From Deroplatys truncata (Eukaryota; Arthropoda; Insecta; Mantodea; Mantidae): DNA of 64,000 bases. A program made the position numbers and the translations under genes. The notes under the pieces are model-generated. The model did not search any database and had not been told where the DNA came from. It worked only from the letters and a program-made list of their open reading frames with translations. Of this stretch, positions 44,305 to 55,833 are shown in pieces; position 1 is the stretch's first letter; every line of letters starts with the position of its first letter. The stretch covers positions 73,215,573 through 73,279,572 of the forward strand of contig CM060986.1 of the NCBI GenBank assembly GCA_030765065.1. The letters run 5' to 3'.

Positions 44305-45567
44305 TGAGGGCGTTACTGACAATTTTTAGAATGCCATGTGTTTTTAAAAACAAATGAAATTTGTTTATAATTGACAGCTACTTTCTAATGTTTGCAAGTC
44401 GATTGCCACTAGTTTTTTCAATTTGCTCTAATAGTTTGTTAATATCATTTAAAGGTTTTGTGTTCATCCAAAAATGAATTTGACTAGAGAACATTTTTGG
44501 ACTTTTTTACAATTTTAAATCATTATTAATGCCTAAACAATGTGAAGATTGGCTTAGAAATGCATTTGGCAAAGAAGACCCATCTAAGGCAACAATTTAT
44601 AATTGGTACAGCAAATTCAAAAGACATTTGGTTATTTCTTAGTGATGAATTTTGTGAAGGATGCCCAAGAATTGTTACCGATGAAAATATTGCCGCTGTT
44701 TGAGCAATGCTTGAAGAAGATTGCAGACATCGTGAATTTATTTGGGCGACATTGGACATTGGTATGAGTCAAATCCAAAACATTTTACACCAACAGTTAC
44801 ACGTGAGAAAACTTTGATTCCACGTTAACTGACTCCCAATCAAAAACAAACGCATTGATTCGTGCAGAAAAACTCTGAAAAATTCCAAGGCGGCACTTCA
44901 AATTTGGTTTGGAATATCATTACTGGTGATGAATCTCGGATTTATTGTTATGATCCTGAAAAGAAAGGTCATTTGGTTCAGTGGGTATTTCGAACAGAAT
45001 ATAAGCCTACAAAAGTCCCAACGAATTCACAGTGCTGGTAAGAAAATGGTTGCTAGTGTTTTTATAAAACGGGCCATATTGCTACTATAGCATTAGAAGA
45101 TACATGTAATGTTACTGCTGATTGGTACACAAATGTCTGTGTATTGCAAATTTTTTAAAAAGTTCGTGAAAAATGCCCAAAGGAAAAATAATGTTACATC
45201 ATGACAATACATCATCGTATACAATAAAACTAACAACTAAGTATCTGGAAACCCTAAAGGTCAGCACCATGGACCTTCCATCGTACAGCCCTTTCCTAGC
45301 ACTTGTGATTTCTTTTTGGTTCCAAAAATTAAAGATAAAATGCATGTAATCACTTTTTTGTCATCAGATGAAGCAATGGAACATTATAAAAACTTGGTTT
45401 CTGAAGTACCTCAGAAAAAGTGACTTCATTGCTTTAAGGACTGGTTTCATCGAATGCAAAAAAATATATTGATGTTGAAGGGGAATATTTTGAAAAACAA
45501 TAAAATCATTTAAATTATTTAAAACTATCCTTGTTTGATTTCCTAAAAATTTTCAGTGTCGCCCTCA
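44305..45567 (+). mobile_element. mariner element, near full length, decayed
   Basis: TIRs TGAGGGCG(T/A)(T/C)ACTGA..AATTTTTAG at both ends (44305 and ending 45567). TA follows on the right (45568-45569); the left dinucleotide is now GA. 1263 bp, close to the standard mariner length. Confidence 0.92.
44474..45508 (+). pseudogene. mariner transposase, nearly complete but riddled with stops
   Basis: From MNLTREHFW (44474), the reading gives CEDWLRNAFGKEDPSKATIYNWYSKF (helix-turn-helix region), GCPRIVTDENIAAV, MSQIQNILHQQLHVRK (second helix-turn-helix), IITGDESRIYCYDPEKKGH (first Asp box, 44920-44975), MLHHDNTSSYT (second Asp box, 45190-45222), and LPSYSPFLAPCDFFLVPKIK (third box with SPD changed to SPF, ~45275-45330). 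It ends GEYFEKQ. Frameshifts and stops throughout, and loss of the third Asp region's conserved SPD, make it inactive. Confidence 0.88.
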
Positions 45568-45679
45568 TATTATGTAATCCTTGCATTAAAATCACAGTAC
45601 ATTTATATATCATTTTTAACTGAATAGATATACATATTATGTCACTTAAAAAACTTTGAACCATGAATGTTGGTTGAGT

Positions 45680-46160
45680 AAAATTAAAGAACTCTTAGCA
45701 AGAGTAGGACTAGGTATTTCATGGGAACAAAGACATGAAATAATACAGGGATTCTGGAAAATTACTGGAGAAAGATATGAAGACCTTGATAAATAAGAGC
45801 TGAGGGCAAGGAGTAATCAAATGAGATCATTGATATTTCACAAAATGATAAAGATGGAATTAAGAAAAGAAAAGAAAAGTATGTAGAAATTTGTAATAAA
45901 AAGGAAGGGAAGCAATAGCATAGTTTAGGTAAGGGTATGGATACTTAGAGGTAATGTTATACAAGGAATATGTCCGATATGCGGAGAAATTGAAGATGGA
46001 ATACGCATTCTGATGGTATGTAAAGGAACAAATGAGTGGAGCAAAAGATTTATTAGAGAGAAATGGCTAAAAAATAATACCATTGTAAAAATAAATAAAA
46101 TGCTTTTAGATTAGTTTCAGGTTAATGGTTTAGAAAAATTTTTGTGGAATGTGAAAAGGA
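45680..46160 (+). pseudogene. LINE 3' end relic with zinc-binding C-terminus
   Basis: Frames give KELLARVGLGISWEQRHE, then NVIQGICPICGEIEDGIRILMVCKGTNEW at about 45955-46040: C-x2-C followed later by a Cys where the family has H-x3/4-C. This is the zinc-finger tail found after RT in several LINE clades. Frameshifted. Confidence 0.5.
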
Positions 46161-46359
46161 AACGGAAATGAGAAGTTGGAAATACTATGTGAAAAGATGG
46201 AAAGTGAGGGAGATATAATGCAAAATGTAATATGGGAGGTCTGAGGAACAATTTATTAATGATTAGTTTTAGTTTGCAGCATTTTTCACTAGTTTTCAAT
46301 GACTCAACAAAGAATGAATGAATTGTTCAAGAGAGAACCTGTATTAATAGCCATAAATA

Positions 46360-47133
46360 CAGTAGAACCCTGATTAATCTTTATAATAGCAGGGGTGGGG
46401 TTGGCACTTAACAGAAAATGACGGATAATCCATCTTGCTTAATATGATCAGTAGGTTTAATAAACAATTACACAAAAATTTCTTGTATATGTAGAAAAAT
46501 GGCAATAAAGGTGATTATTGTCTGCAGGACAGGGCTGCACCATAAGAGGTAATAGACTTTTGTTTTGTAAAACCAATATAAAGCACAAGCTTACTTGCGT
46601 TCATTTTTCGTCAATTTTATAGGTACATTGCTAGGCAACAACAATACATTATGATCACTACTGTTGTCTGAATGCTCACTTTGTGATTTTAAACAAACTT
46701 AAGTAATACACAGCTGAAGGCATTAGCATAACCTCTTGACTAGAGTACATAGTCATTTATGTATTCAATTCATAACATTCTTATTGTGCTTGCATGGGAA
46801 GTGTAATAAAGATTTTTATTTCATTATTTTTAAAGTGCACTTTGTTTGAGAATTTTCGGAATACTGAAGCCAGCTGCTGTAATGCAACATGTTCAAACTA
46901 CCTGCAAATACATATCCAGGACACATCATAGATGTTTTTTTTTTGTGAATAACTCAACTTTCGCAAAATATAATATAGACATACTTAGGTTCGCACATAT
47001 GCTTCACATAATTACAAATTACTGGTGGTTCACTTTAAAGATCCTATAACTTTCCTCTGAATTTTGGCTGCACTTATTGTTGACGTTTAATGACCAAGCA
47101 GTTAAGCGAGTACGGATAATCAAGGTTTTACTG
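46360..47133. mobile_element. Tigger/pogo-like non-autonomous element
   Basis: The left CAGTAGAACCCTGATTAATC and the right-end complement CAGTAAAACCTTGATTATCC match the CAGTAxAACCxxGATTA ends typical of pogo/Tigger elements. TA flanks both sides (46358-46359 and 47134-47135). 774 bp without recognisable coding sequence. Confidence 0.82.
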
Positions 47134-47135
47134 TA

Positions 47136-49957
47136 ATTTTGGCATATCAGTATGAATTTAAATTGGAATTGTATGCAGCAAATTTTTTATAGTTTGGATA
47201 TGTCATAATATCCATTGCCATATCAGGAAGAATCAGAGCATTCTAAAGGAGGCTTTAGTTTCGTGTTAAAAAGAAATTAAAAAGATGAATCTGATTCAAT
47301 AGGTATATTGCATCACATTCAAAGCAACTTTATGACATATGCCATAAAGAGTTAGTTTTACTAAGTTTGATCATAACAACCTCTTTGTAATGCTATGCTT
47401 GCATAATTACATTTACAAGTTTATTTCCTAAGTTTTTCCTGATGACCATTCTGACACATATGCAGTTAAAGATTTATGTAATTGATCAGTTTTGTATCAC
47501 CAGGCTCAAGTACATAGTGCTATTCTGAGCCTTTTCACAAGAAACGCTTTTTTTTTATGGGAAACGCGTATCTGGAAATATATGTGTACACTTTTGGTAA
47601 TACTATTATTTTAAAATAAATATTTGAAAAATGATGTAGACTTTTATCAGAATTAAAACTGGTGTAAAAGTAAATGAGGACTCTCTTGAATTGATGAAGT
47701 TGGAGTAATGCTATTCATAATTTAGACTAAATGTAATCTATTAGGTATCTCAGCTAGGTCCAAGCCTAGTCACTAGCTTAAGTAATTTTTTGTGGCTGTA
47801 ATTGATTTAGATGAATTTATTTGTGTAACTAAATTGTCAAGTATTATGATCATGTTTTAAAGCTGATTGGTGTGCATTTGGGAGTACACTCCCAATTGTA
47901 AAAGGAAGAAAATGCTCTTTTGCTTTACTAATTCTAGGCCTGTAGCCACTTTATGTAATTATGCTACTTTATGGAAAATGCATACATTTGAGTTTACAGC
48001 CACAGCTATAATATGCTGCATGTGCAATGAGAAATGCATGTTCTTGTGATGTACTTGGCTCACAAATTGCATCTTGAATAGCATGAAATACTTTTATGGA
48101 TTCATCCTCAATGTTTCATAAATGGTTAGCTGAAAATAAATAAAAGAGATATTGCACATAATTAATCCCAGAAGATAGGTACAAAAAAAAAGATTAAGTC
48201 TGTGGTGTACTTTCTGCAAGAAAGATACATGCGCTGAGAACCATGGTTTAAAAACATAGTTAATTATTATGGACATACATTTCCAAATTGGACCATGAAA
48301 TGTTTTTATTTTTTAAGAAATATAAAAATGATTTAAAATTTTGAATGTAGGTATATATTAATGTCTAAATAAATGGTTTCATAACAATTTCTTTACTTGC
48401 GGATATCCCTCTGCTACTCCTATGTTGCCCAGGATATGATCTGGAATATTCATCTTGTTGTAGTAACAGGGTGTTGACTACTCATAACATTGAAGAAAAT
48501 GTACCTCGTTATGAGCTTACTAACACAAAAATCATCAAAATAAACTCTAGAAAGGAATTATGTGAGAAATGATGCTTAAAATATTCCAGCAATCTTGTCA
48601 TGTTCAGTTACAGTTTGACGGCTATGTATTAACCCTCTACTGCATGAATTATTTTGCTACATATGCCATTCTTTCTCTAATTCTTAAACCAGCTTTTATA
48701 TCGCTTTCACTGGCACCACGGCCAAAGAGATTCGAACAGTTGTGATTGTTAGAGTGATACGAAATGGACTGGCCATCCATTCAAAGCCAAATGTTGTAAG
48801 TTCAAGTTCCAGCAACTGCAATCAAATGTGCCTGTGATAAAGGACGGAGGACCCAAGTAAAATAACTGGTGTAATGGCATGCTTGGATGCTGGCGGGGTT
48901 ACTTTTGACTGCAGTCACATGTTTTTTGCACCTTTATGTTTAAAAAACAAAAAACGATACAGTTTAACATTTTTACAATATAAAAAGCTATTTAGCTTAA
49001 TTTTATTGCTGACAGTTAGTATACTATTAAATTAACAAAAAAAACTTAATATATTCCAAAACTACCTAAATATCTTTGTTGCCAAATGAGAATTCTATGC
49101 AATAAAGAGTTAAGTAATTATTACTGTATTATAGTTTTATTTCTTTTCAGCACTAAATGTAACTTTATTCCCTTTTAAAAATAATTCTAAAGGCCTAATT
49201 CGTTTTGCAGATAGTAAACCTCCTATGTTAAACTTGTGCATTTTGAATTTGATTGACAATGTAGTAAATAACCACTTATTTACTAGAACAGGAGTTTATT
49301 ATAACCTAATATTCGGCAAAGTCTTTAGTGCATTGAAGCCAAATATGAGAGGTTTATTAAATAACAATACATTACCTTTAACAGAGCTGTCTAAATAATT
49401 CCCTAAATTACGTAAAACTGCAAGAAGATCATAACATTTAAGTTAATGTGAAAATGTATACATTTGCAAGAGCTTGCTTCTTGTTCCTTTTTTAATTCCT
49501 TATACATAATTTCTGAATAATGAAGAATGTGCACTATAATGTTGTTTACTGGTTACTAGTTTAAACCAATGGACTGTGGTCATGGGAGTGTGTTGGCATT
49601 CCATTGATATGAAGCATAGGTCATGATTAAGTATCGAATAAAAAGCATTGTAATGCCACTGCTGTGTTATAGTGTTGCTCCATGTGGTACAGATGTAGCT
49701 GCAGTGAGTTGAATTCATGAAGGTATATAAGCCATATATTTATATAAGTGCTATAATTAAAAAAGGGAAACACTATTAGTTCTGGAATCAAGATAAATAA
49801 TGAAAAATTGTATATTTAGGGTAAAAATTAATATATACTTAAAATTAAAAGCTAATATTAAGTTGTCAAAATTTCATGTAATCTGCAGTACATTAATTAA
49901 GAATAAAACCAAAAAAGATGAAAAAAACAAATCATATACTGTAACAAATGAGAACAC
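47136..49957. other. Long unrecognised AT-rich stretch
   Basis: No supported gene, TIRs or simple repeats of note. A weak tRNA-like phrase near 48765-48830 (..GTAAGTTCAAGTTCC..) could be an old SINE head. Confidence 0.4.
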
Positions 49958-50245
49958 GAGTTACCGTGATCTAGGGGTATCGTGCTAGCCTCTGGTTCTC
50001 GAGGTCGTGGGTTCAAACCCGGCGGAGGGCAATGGATATTTTTCAGGCATAAAAATCCTTAGCATGAGTTCCTTCGGACAGGAAATAAGTTGGTGGTCCC
50101 AAGTCATAGATTTATGGCACATAAAAGAATCTCAAGCCTGATAAAGAGGCCTCAGAACAAAATTTCTGGTCTTTCACACCCAATATAGAATGGGATGCTA
50201 AGAACCATAGCAGTTAAAGAGCGTCCATAAATAAAACTCAATTTA
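49958..50245 (+). mobile_element. SINE1 copy, full length
   Basis: A box GTGATCTAGGGGTATC, B box GGTTCAAACCC (50009-50019), and body to AATAAAACTCAATTTA. It lies directly against the Gypsy LTR at 50256. No convincing duplication found. Confidence 0.9.
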
Positions 50246-50255
50246 GTTTTAATTA

Positions 50256-50610
50256 CTGTGGAAACACTATTTATCACTAGGCACTCGGCATAACACAAAC
50301 GTTACACATGAGTCACGCACTCAGAGTACAACACAATTGATCTGTCGAATCAAATCACAACTGAACTGCACGACCCACAACTGACTGCTGAGTTACAACT
50401 CACAATTAAACCACACTGTTCACTTCATCACTTTTAACAGCACTCAACTCAACACTGACTGACCCGTCCTGGCAGAATGGCCCCATATATAGCTACCGCA
50501 TACAGAGCGGAGCTTTAACAAGGAACCCACGAGAACATGCCGAAACGAACACTCCAAAACAGGTAAGCGACAAAGAGCTTTTTTAAAATTCTGTTCTATT
50601 GTTTCCACGG
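50256..50610 (-). repeat. 3' LTR of the minus-strand Gypsy element
   Basis: About 355 bp bounded by TGTGGAAACA and TGTTTCCACG (inverted ends). It lies just beyond the end of pol (minus strand) and contains CCATATATAGCTACC (50484-50498), a likely TATA region. No partner LTR was found near 54.5 kb, so the element is 5'-truncated. Confidence 0.65.
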
Positions 50611-50639
50611 TAGCTATTGTCCCGACGACTCATCGCAGG

Positions 50640-51365
50640 TATCAGCCGAGGCACTACCGGCCGGCCGCAGGTAGCACCCGACCAGCACTGCTTTAATGGT
50701 CTAGGTGTACCACCAGCATCTTCCCTCGGCAGACTGGATGCGGTAGGCTACATCATTGACCCTCTTCTACACGTAATATGGTCCTTGCCATGGTTGTTGG
50801 ACCTTCGGACAACGCCCCTTGATCTGAAGAGGGCGATATGCCTTGCTGGAAACCTTGGCTGGTTAGCCTGGCGGTCATAATGAGTCTTCATTCGGTCGCT
50901 CGCTACCTGAATGTGTTAATGGGCCACCTTGTGAAGACGGTCCACGTGGTTGTTGCTGCCTGCTCCGCCCCAGGGGGCTTCCAAATTTAAGGTGGCATAG
51001 AAGACGCAGCTCTCTGCCAAGACTAAGTAGCAGGTGTCAACCCGGTGGTGTCATGAGTCGACGAGCGGTAGGCCAGCAAGAAAAGCGGCACCTTAACATC
51101 CCAGTCCCTTTATGATTGTCCACACCATTCCTCAGATCTTCTCTAGGGTCTTGATGTTTCGCTCGACCATGCCGTCTGACGGGTAGAGAGGCGTTGTACG
51201 CGTCTTGTGTACTTCAAGTCTCTCCTGTGCTTCCCTCATCAGCTTCGACTCGAAGTTTGTGCCCTGATCTCTGTGTAGCTCTAACTGTACCCCAAATCGG
51301 CAGAACACTTCTTCCACTAGGCAGTGCGTGATCGTCTTGACCTCCTGGTTAGGAATGGTATACAC
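50640..51365 (-). pseudogene. Gypsy integrase, C-terminal part
   Basis: Open at 51365-51132: VEEVFCRFGVQLELHRDQGTNFESKLM (catalytic Asp in DQG) and PLYPSDGMVERNIKTLEKI (catalytic Glu in MVER). Further low, in broken frames, come FGRELRL and a tail up to ~50640. Zinc finger and first Asp are not visible below 51470, where a SINE fragment sits. Inactive. Confidence 0.82.
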
Positions 51366-51377
51366 CGGCCACTTGAA

Positions 51378-51469
51378 ATTAAATTGAGTTTTATTTGTGG
51401 ACGCTCCTTTAACAACTATGGTCCTTAGCGTCCCATTCTATATTGGGCGTGAAAGACCGGTAATTTTGG
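51378..51469 (-). mobile_element. SINE1 3' fragment inside Gypsy integrase
   Basis: Only the tail part remains: TTGAGTTTTATTTGTGGACG to AAAGACCGGTAATTTTG. It ends abruptly at GGCTGCGACTTG, consistent with 5' truncation on insertion. Confidence 0.85.
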
Positions 51470-51657
51470 GCTGCGACTTGCCACACACATGAAATTGGCG
51501 GCACCAGCCCTCAGTATCCGCCCGTAGTCTCAAACAATATTACCTTTGTCGGAGCTTGTCAATCGTTCATTTGGGTCCAAGATGTACTTCCTCAGAACTT
51601 CCGGCACCTTACTTCAAGGAAGGATCAATTGCTCTCTCCGTCAGGTGATTCCCATGC

Positions 51658-52032
51658 TCAGAACAACACACTTTCCTTGGTCTTCAGGGAGTACCATTGA
51701 GCCCAGTAGGACTTATACACCCTGAAGGCGATGTCCTCCCAACTCGGGCTAATTCCTGCCTCCACTTCTCTCAGGAGCGGTCCCAAGTTGACGTCCGCCA
51801 ACTGCTCCCTCCTCAGGCCTACGCTATCCCGTTCATCTGCAGACACCGCCAAAATCGCACGCTCCTCCACCCTAGTGCACTGGACGCACTCTTCCGGGCA
51901 GAGTCTTCTTGACATGGCATCTGCATTGGAGTGGCTCCTACCTCTCCAATGCTCTGATGTGTAGTTGTATTCTTGAAGCCTCTGGATCAAACGGGCTGTC
52001 TGGCCCTCCAGGTTCTTAAGCTCAATAGCCAA
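51658..52032 (-). pseudogene. Gypsy RNase H end and linker
   Basis: YNYTSEHWRGRSHSNADAMSRR contains the HSNADAMSR motif at the end of Gypsy RNase H, preceded by ARLIQRLQEY (the 'RWxxxLxxYxF' region). A linker leads toward integrase. A frame break separates it from the RT segment above 52055. Confidence 0.82.
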
Positions 52033-52054
52033 ATGATGATGGAGTGGTTAGTCC

Positions 52055-52969
52055 TCAGGCGGAATGGCTGACCATGCAGGACCATATGGAAGGTTCCAGC
52101 GCCTTCACAACTGTCAGGAGCTCCTGTCGGGTAACGCAGTAGTTCTTTTCCACCTTGGAGAGCGTCTTGCTGTAGTACGCTATTACCCGCTCCTGCCCAT
52201 CCTGAACCTGGGATAGTACGCCTCCAATACCACTGTCGCTGATGTCGGTGTCTACGATAAAGTCGCCGCCTGGTTGTGGATAGCTCAATACAGGCGCACT
52301 GCAGAGTGCTAACTTAAGAGCCGGAAACCCGTCCTCGGTCTCCTCTGTCCACACGTAAGGCCAACGTTCTTTCGTCAGACGAGTGAGGGGCTTCACGATG
52401 TTGGAGAAACCTCTTGAACCAGCGGTAGTAGCTGCATAGGCCCAGAAAACTGCAATTTTCGTTTTATCTTTCGGGCGAGCCTTTTCCGAGTCCGTGGCCA
52501 CCCCGTTGAGATTATGTGGCCCAAGTAGCGAACTTCCATGCAGAAGAGTTGGCACTTCGCGTTCAGTTTCAGATTGACTGTTTGCAGTCTCTGTAATACC
52601 TCGGTCAGGTTCTCTAGATGATCTTCGAAAGTGCTGCCAATGACTTTGATATCGTCCAAGTGCAACAGGGAGGCTTCGTATTTCAATTCCCTCATCACTT
52701 ATTCCACCAGGCGCTGGAAAGTAGTTGGTGTGTTGCAGAGGCCAAAGGGCATAACCGTAAACTGCCAAAGCCCTTGGCTTGTCAAGAATGCAGTCTTTTT
52801 CTTGTCTGGGGTCCAGAGCCACTTGCCAATATCCCGATTTCAGGTCCAGGATCGATAACCACTGGGCAGCAGCAAGTGTCTCCAGAGTCGTCAATTCAGG
52901 GTAAGGCAAAACATAATTTTCGGGTGACAACGTCCAACTTCCAATAGTCCACACAAAAACGTAGCTCAC
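52055..52969 (-). pseudogene. Gypsy reverse transcriptase and start of RNase H
   Basis: 304-residue frame. [30 protein letters not shown] is the RT opening block with the catalytic [10 protein letters not shown] frameshift follows; in the alternative frame (52698-52393) LLHLDDIKVIGSTFEDHLENL is the YxDD box in HLDD form, then KCQLFCMEVRYLGHIIS. Back in the main frame come PLTRLTKE, FIVDTDISDSGIGGVLSQ (RNase H DAS region), VIAYYSKTLSKVEKNYCVTRQELLTVV. At least two compensating frameshifts make it inactive, though it is well preserved. Confidence 0.88.
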
Positions 52970-53397
52970 CGTTCTTCACCAAGACTACAAAGGAACACCA
53001 AGGGCTGTCCGACTCTTCGATGATGTCCCTAGATCTCGTGCCCTTCAGCATGTCTCGTACCTCTGCTTGCTTCCCTCACGTCCTGGTGGTTGCCAGATAG
53101 GCTGGGCGTCTCCGGTGTCGACATAGTGGAGTACTCGGTCAGTCTGTGTGGCCATAATCGCCGCCCCCTTGACTGAAAGCGGACTGGTATTGCCTAAGAA
53201 GGTGCCAGACTTTCTTCAGTTGTGCCACGGTCAGATGGTCGGCCGCCTTCTGTAACAAGTCTTTCAATCAGGGTCCCAGATCTTGAGACGGTGCTGGTTC
53301 CTCGGGTCCGTCGCACGGCGATATACTCGCAGGTGACTCGCATTCCCCTAACTCCGTTCCGGCCTGTATGTCCTGAATGGCGTCCGTTGGAAAACAT

Positions 53398-53580
53398 TTA
53401 GTTTTATTTATGGACGCTCTTTAACTGCTGTGGCCCTTAGCGTCCCATTCTATATTGGGCGTGAAAAACCGGCAATTTTGCTGAGAGGCCTCTGTCAGGT
53501 TTGGGGTTATTTTACGTGCCGTAAATCTACGACACGGGGCCACGGCTTTACTTCCCTTTCGAAGGAAGCCACTAAGGATT
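53398..53580 (-). mobile_element. SINE1 copy, 5' truncated, inside Gypsy
   Basis: From the tail TTTAGTTTTATTTATGGACG to TCGAAGGAAGCCACTAAGG. No target duplication seen. Confidence 0.87.
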
Positions 53581-53599
53581 CAATAGCCTATAGCCTCCC

Positions 53600-54408
53600 C
53601 GGCACTTTCTCCCAGCAAAGCAACAATGCCCTGGCGACGCATAATCCATTCAATGCTGTCTTCCAGTCCGAAGTCGTTTCTTGAGCGCTGACATTCCAGA
53701 CGCGTCTTCACCGCCACCTCGCTTCTTGCGGATACAACACCTTCCATTAGGATTATCCTGCAGATCCTCAGATGTTCATTGGTGCTCCGGAGTCACCTCG
53801 CCTCAGCCGAGTCTCAAGACCCTCCTGCCGATGTTGACCGTCGCCTTGTGGCTCCTGAGGGATTCAGTCCCAATATCACATCTTCAGCCACCCTGCGACG
53901 AACACCCACAGCCTTACGATGCTCCGCGCTATGGTCAACTCCAGCAGGGCCTTCTCCACAGGCAAGGTAACGCCCGATGCCTTCACTGGTTGAGTCGATT
54001 CGGTCACCTCGACGGCAAGCCCTTTGCCACGTCTGGTCTGATTACGGTTACGGCTGCAGCTGTATCAACTAGTACCCGGTACAGCTTCCCTCTTATCCAG
54101 CCGTCAGCGATGAGGCTGTCATCCATTCTTTTGCTCAAAGCACGCAGCTTCACTCGGGGTGATGAAGACCGCCACGCCGGTGCTTATTCGTTTCCTGCCT
54201 GCTCATCAGCTTGGTGTGGACAGTCCTGGCTGGCAATACCCCAAAACTCACCACTTGAAAATCTTCGTCGACGTCCTTGGGCGGATCCTCTGTCCCCGCC
54301 GTATCGAAAGCTCTTGGTCTTCCAAGCAGGCGTCGCTGTTACCTTGGCCGCCTCCATTCTCAACGCGGTCGTTATCGCCTCGTGGATGGTCTTGTAATCG
54401 CCGAGCAT
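53600..54408 (-). pseudogene. Gypsy gag end and aspartic protease relic
   Basis: Minus strand: 54408-54184 gives MLGDYKTIHEAITTALRMEAAK, a typical gag segment. Near 54095-54030 comes RVLVDTAAAVTVIRPDVAKGL, where VDT-A-A corresponds to the VDTGA active site of the Gypsy protease (Gly replaced by Ala). The rest to 53600 is broken. The long plus-strand frames here are antisense shadows. Confidence 0.75.
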
Positions 54409-54480
54409 CAGACAGTCTCATATTTCTGCGTTACGCATCCTGTCGACAAAGCAGTAGGCAGCTTTCTGGGATACGTAACT

Positions 54481-54493
54481 GGGGGGGGGGGGG
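54481..54493 (+). repeat. Poly(G) run
   Basis: Thirteen consecutive G followed by T and five G. A likely sequencing-error hotspot or G-quadruplex former near the Gypsy 5' breakpoint. Confidence 0.95.
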
Positions 54494-54709
54494 TGGGGGT
54501 TCACCAAAGCTTTATTCACTAGTAGGGTTGCCAGATTGAACTCGAGGCAGCCCCGGAGACCAACCAACGAGCAACGGACATTTGAGTAAATGGGGACAGA
54601 AATTGTTAAACAGATGTTTTTGTATTATTGGGGTCACAATTTTTACTAACATAATAAAATTAACTTACTACCACAACCACTAATCGAACCTATACAAACT
54701 AAATACAAA

Positions 54710-54898
54710 TCTGATGTGTTACACTCACATGACTTTCTCTACTCTTGTACAAACTATTTTTACAATTTTTAATCTTATTGCTAATTTTCTTGTAGATGCA
54801 AGGGGAATTGGTAGGCTTTAAGCTATAGTCAAATATTTTAAGAGCTGGTTGCTATGTCGAGTATTCCATTCTCTTTGCATTACCAGGACAAAAAAAAA
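54710..54898 (+). repeat. Family A repeat, 5' part, interrupted by the next copy
   Basis: Starts TCTGATGTGTTACACTCACA and stops in the internal oligo(A) after TACCAGGACA, exactly where the next copy begins. I did not find its 3' remainder. Confidence 0.88.
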
Positions 54899-55087
54899 TC
54901 TGATATGTTACACTCACATGACTTTCTCTACTCTTGTACAAACTATTTTTACAAAGGCTTATTCTCCATCTACTTCATGTTAATCGAGATAAAACATTTA
55001 CAGACTGTATCTTATTGCTAAGTTTCTTGTAGATGTAAGGAGAATATATATTTACAAGGGCAATATAGAAATACAGTAGCCTTTAAG

Positions 55088-55148
<61 letters not shown>

Positions 55149-55831
55149 TAATAGCTGGTTGCTAGGTGCAGCACCATTTTCTTTGCCACAGATTAATACT
55201 CTTTGCATATACAAGACAAAAAAAATGAATAACGAATTCCCATTTGAGAAAATAAGTATTGAAAAATTTAAGGGAATAACAAGCAATATCTCGAAAATGG
55301 TTCACTCAACTAAAAAAAAATATATATGACATAAATTGTGTATTTTAACGCGATCTACATTTTTTGTGTAGTAAAATTTTGTCTCTCTTATGGTTTACCA
55401 GTTATGCAAAATTCGTTCACAATGAAGAATTTTTTGGAGACATTCCCAGAAAATTCAAGATATACATTTCATTTGTCATGAAAATATCTTAAACATATGA
55501 TATTTTAATTAAAATCGTTAGAGCCATTTTTGAGAAAAAAATTTCGAAAAATTGTCCATGTAAAGGTAATCTGGGGTGGGGGGATTTTCTTGAAAACCTT
55601 CGTGTGGCATCTCTGGAAGATACTGAACCTAAATACCAAGTTTGGTGTTTATCCGACTGTTCGTTTCTGAGTTATGCTGTTCACAGATAGACACACATAC
55701 GGACATGTTTCCAAAAATGCTTTTTTTGGATTCAGGGGGTCTCAAAACATATATTTCCGGTGAAATCTCGGTATCGAATTTTTGGGTGGAATACAATACT
55801 TCCCCTACTTACTATACGTAGTAGAGAAAGT
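54899..55831 (+). repeat. Family A repeat (subfamily A2), full length
   Basis: From TCTGATATGTTACACTCAC to TAGTAGAGAAAGT, 933 bp. Subfamily-specific block with AGGGCAATATAGAAATACAG and GCTAGGTGCAGCACC. An expanded (CA)n(TA)n tract lies at 55089-55147. Confidence 0.92.
55089..55147 (+). repeat. (CA)n(TA)n microsatellite inside family A2
   Basis: A CA run followed directly by a long TA run, at the point where other A2 copies (57826-57838) read GCACATACATATCTC. Confidence 0.95.
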
Positions 55832-55833
55832 AA

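Larger units (their letters stand above)
50256..54540 (-). mobile_element. Ty3/Gypsy LTR retrotransposon, 5' truncated
   Basis: Minus-strand order from high to low coordinates: gag fragment, aspartic protease, RT, RNase H, integrase, 3' LTR. GC content is clearly higher than the surroundings. Two SINE1 fragments are inserted. A G-run (54481-54493) lies near the broken 5' end. Confidence 0.88.

Noticed and set aside
49958..50030. Possible genuine tRNA gene
   Set aside because: A and B boxes are good, but the acceptor stem is weak and a SINE body shared with five other loci follows directly.
53681..54539. Long plus-strand frames of 126 and 238 residues
   Set aside because: Antisense to the Gypsy gag/protease region; GC-rich sequence gives long chance frames. 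No domain recognised.
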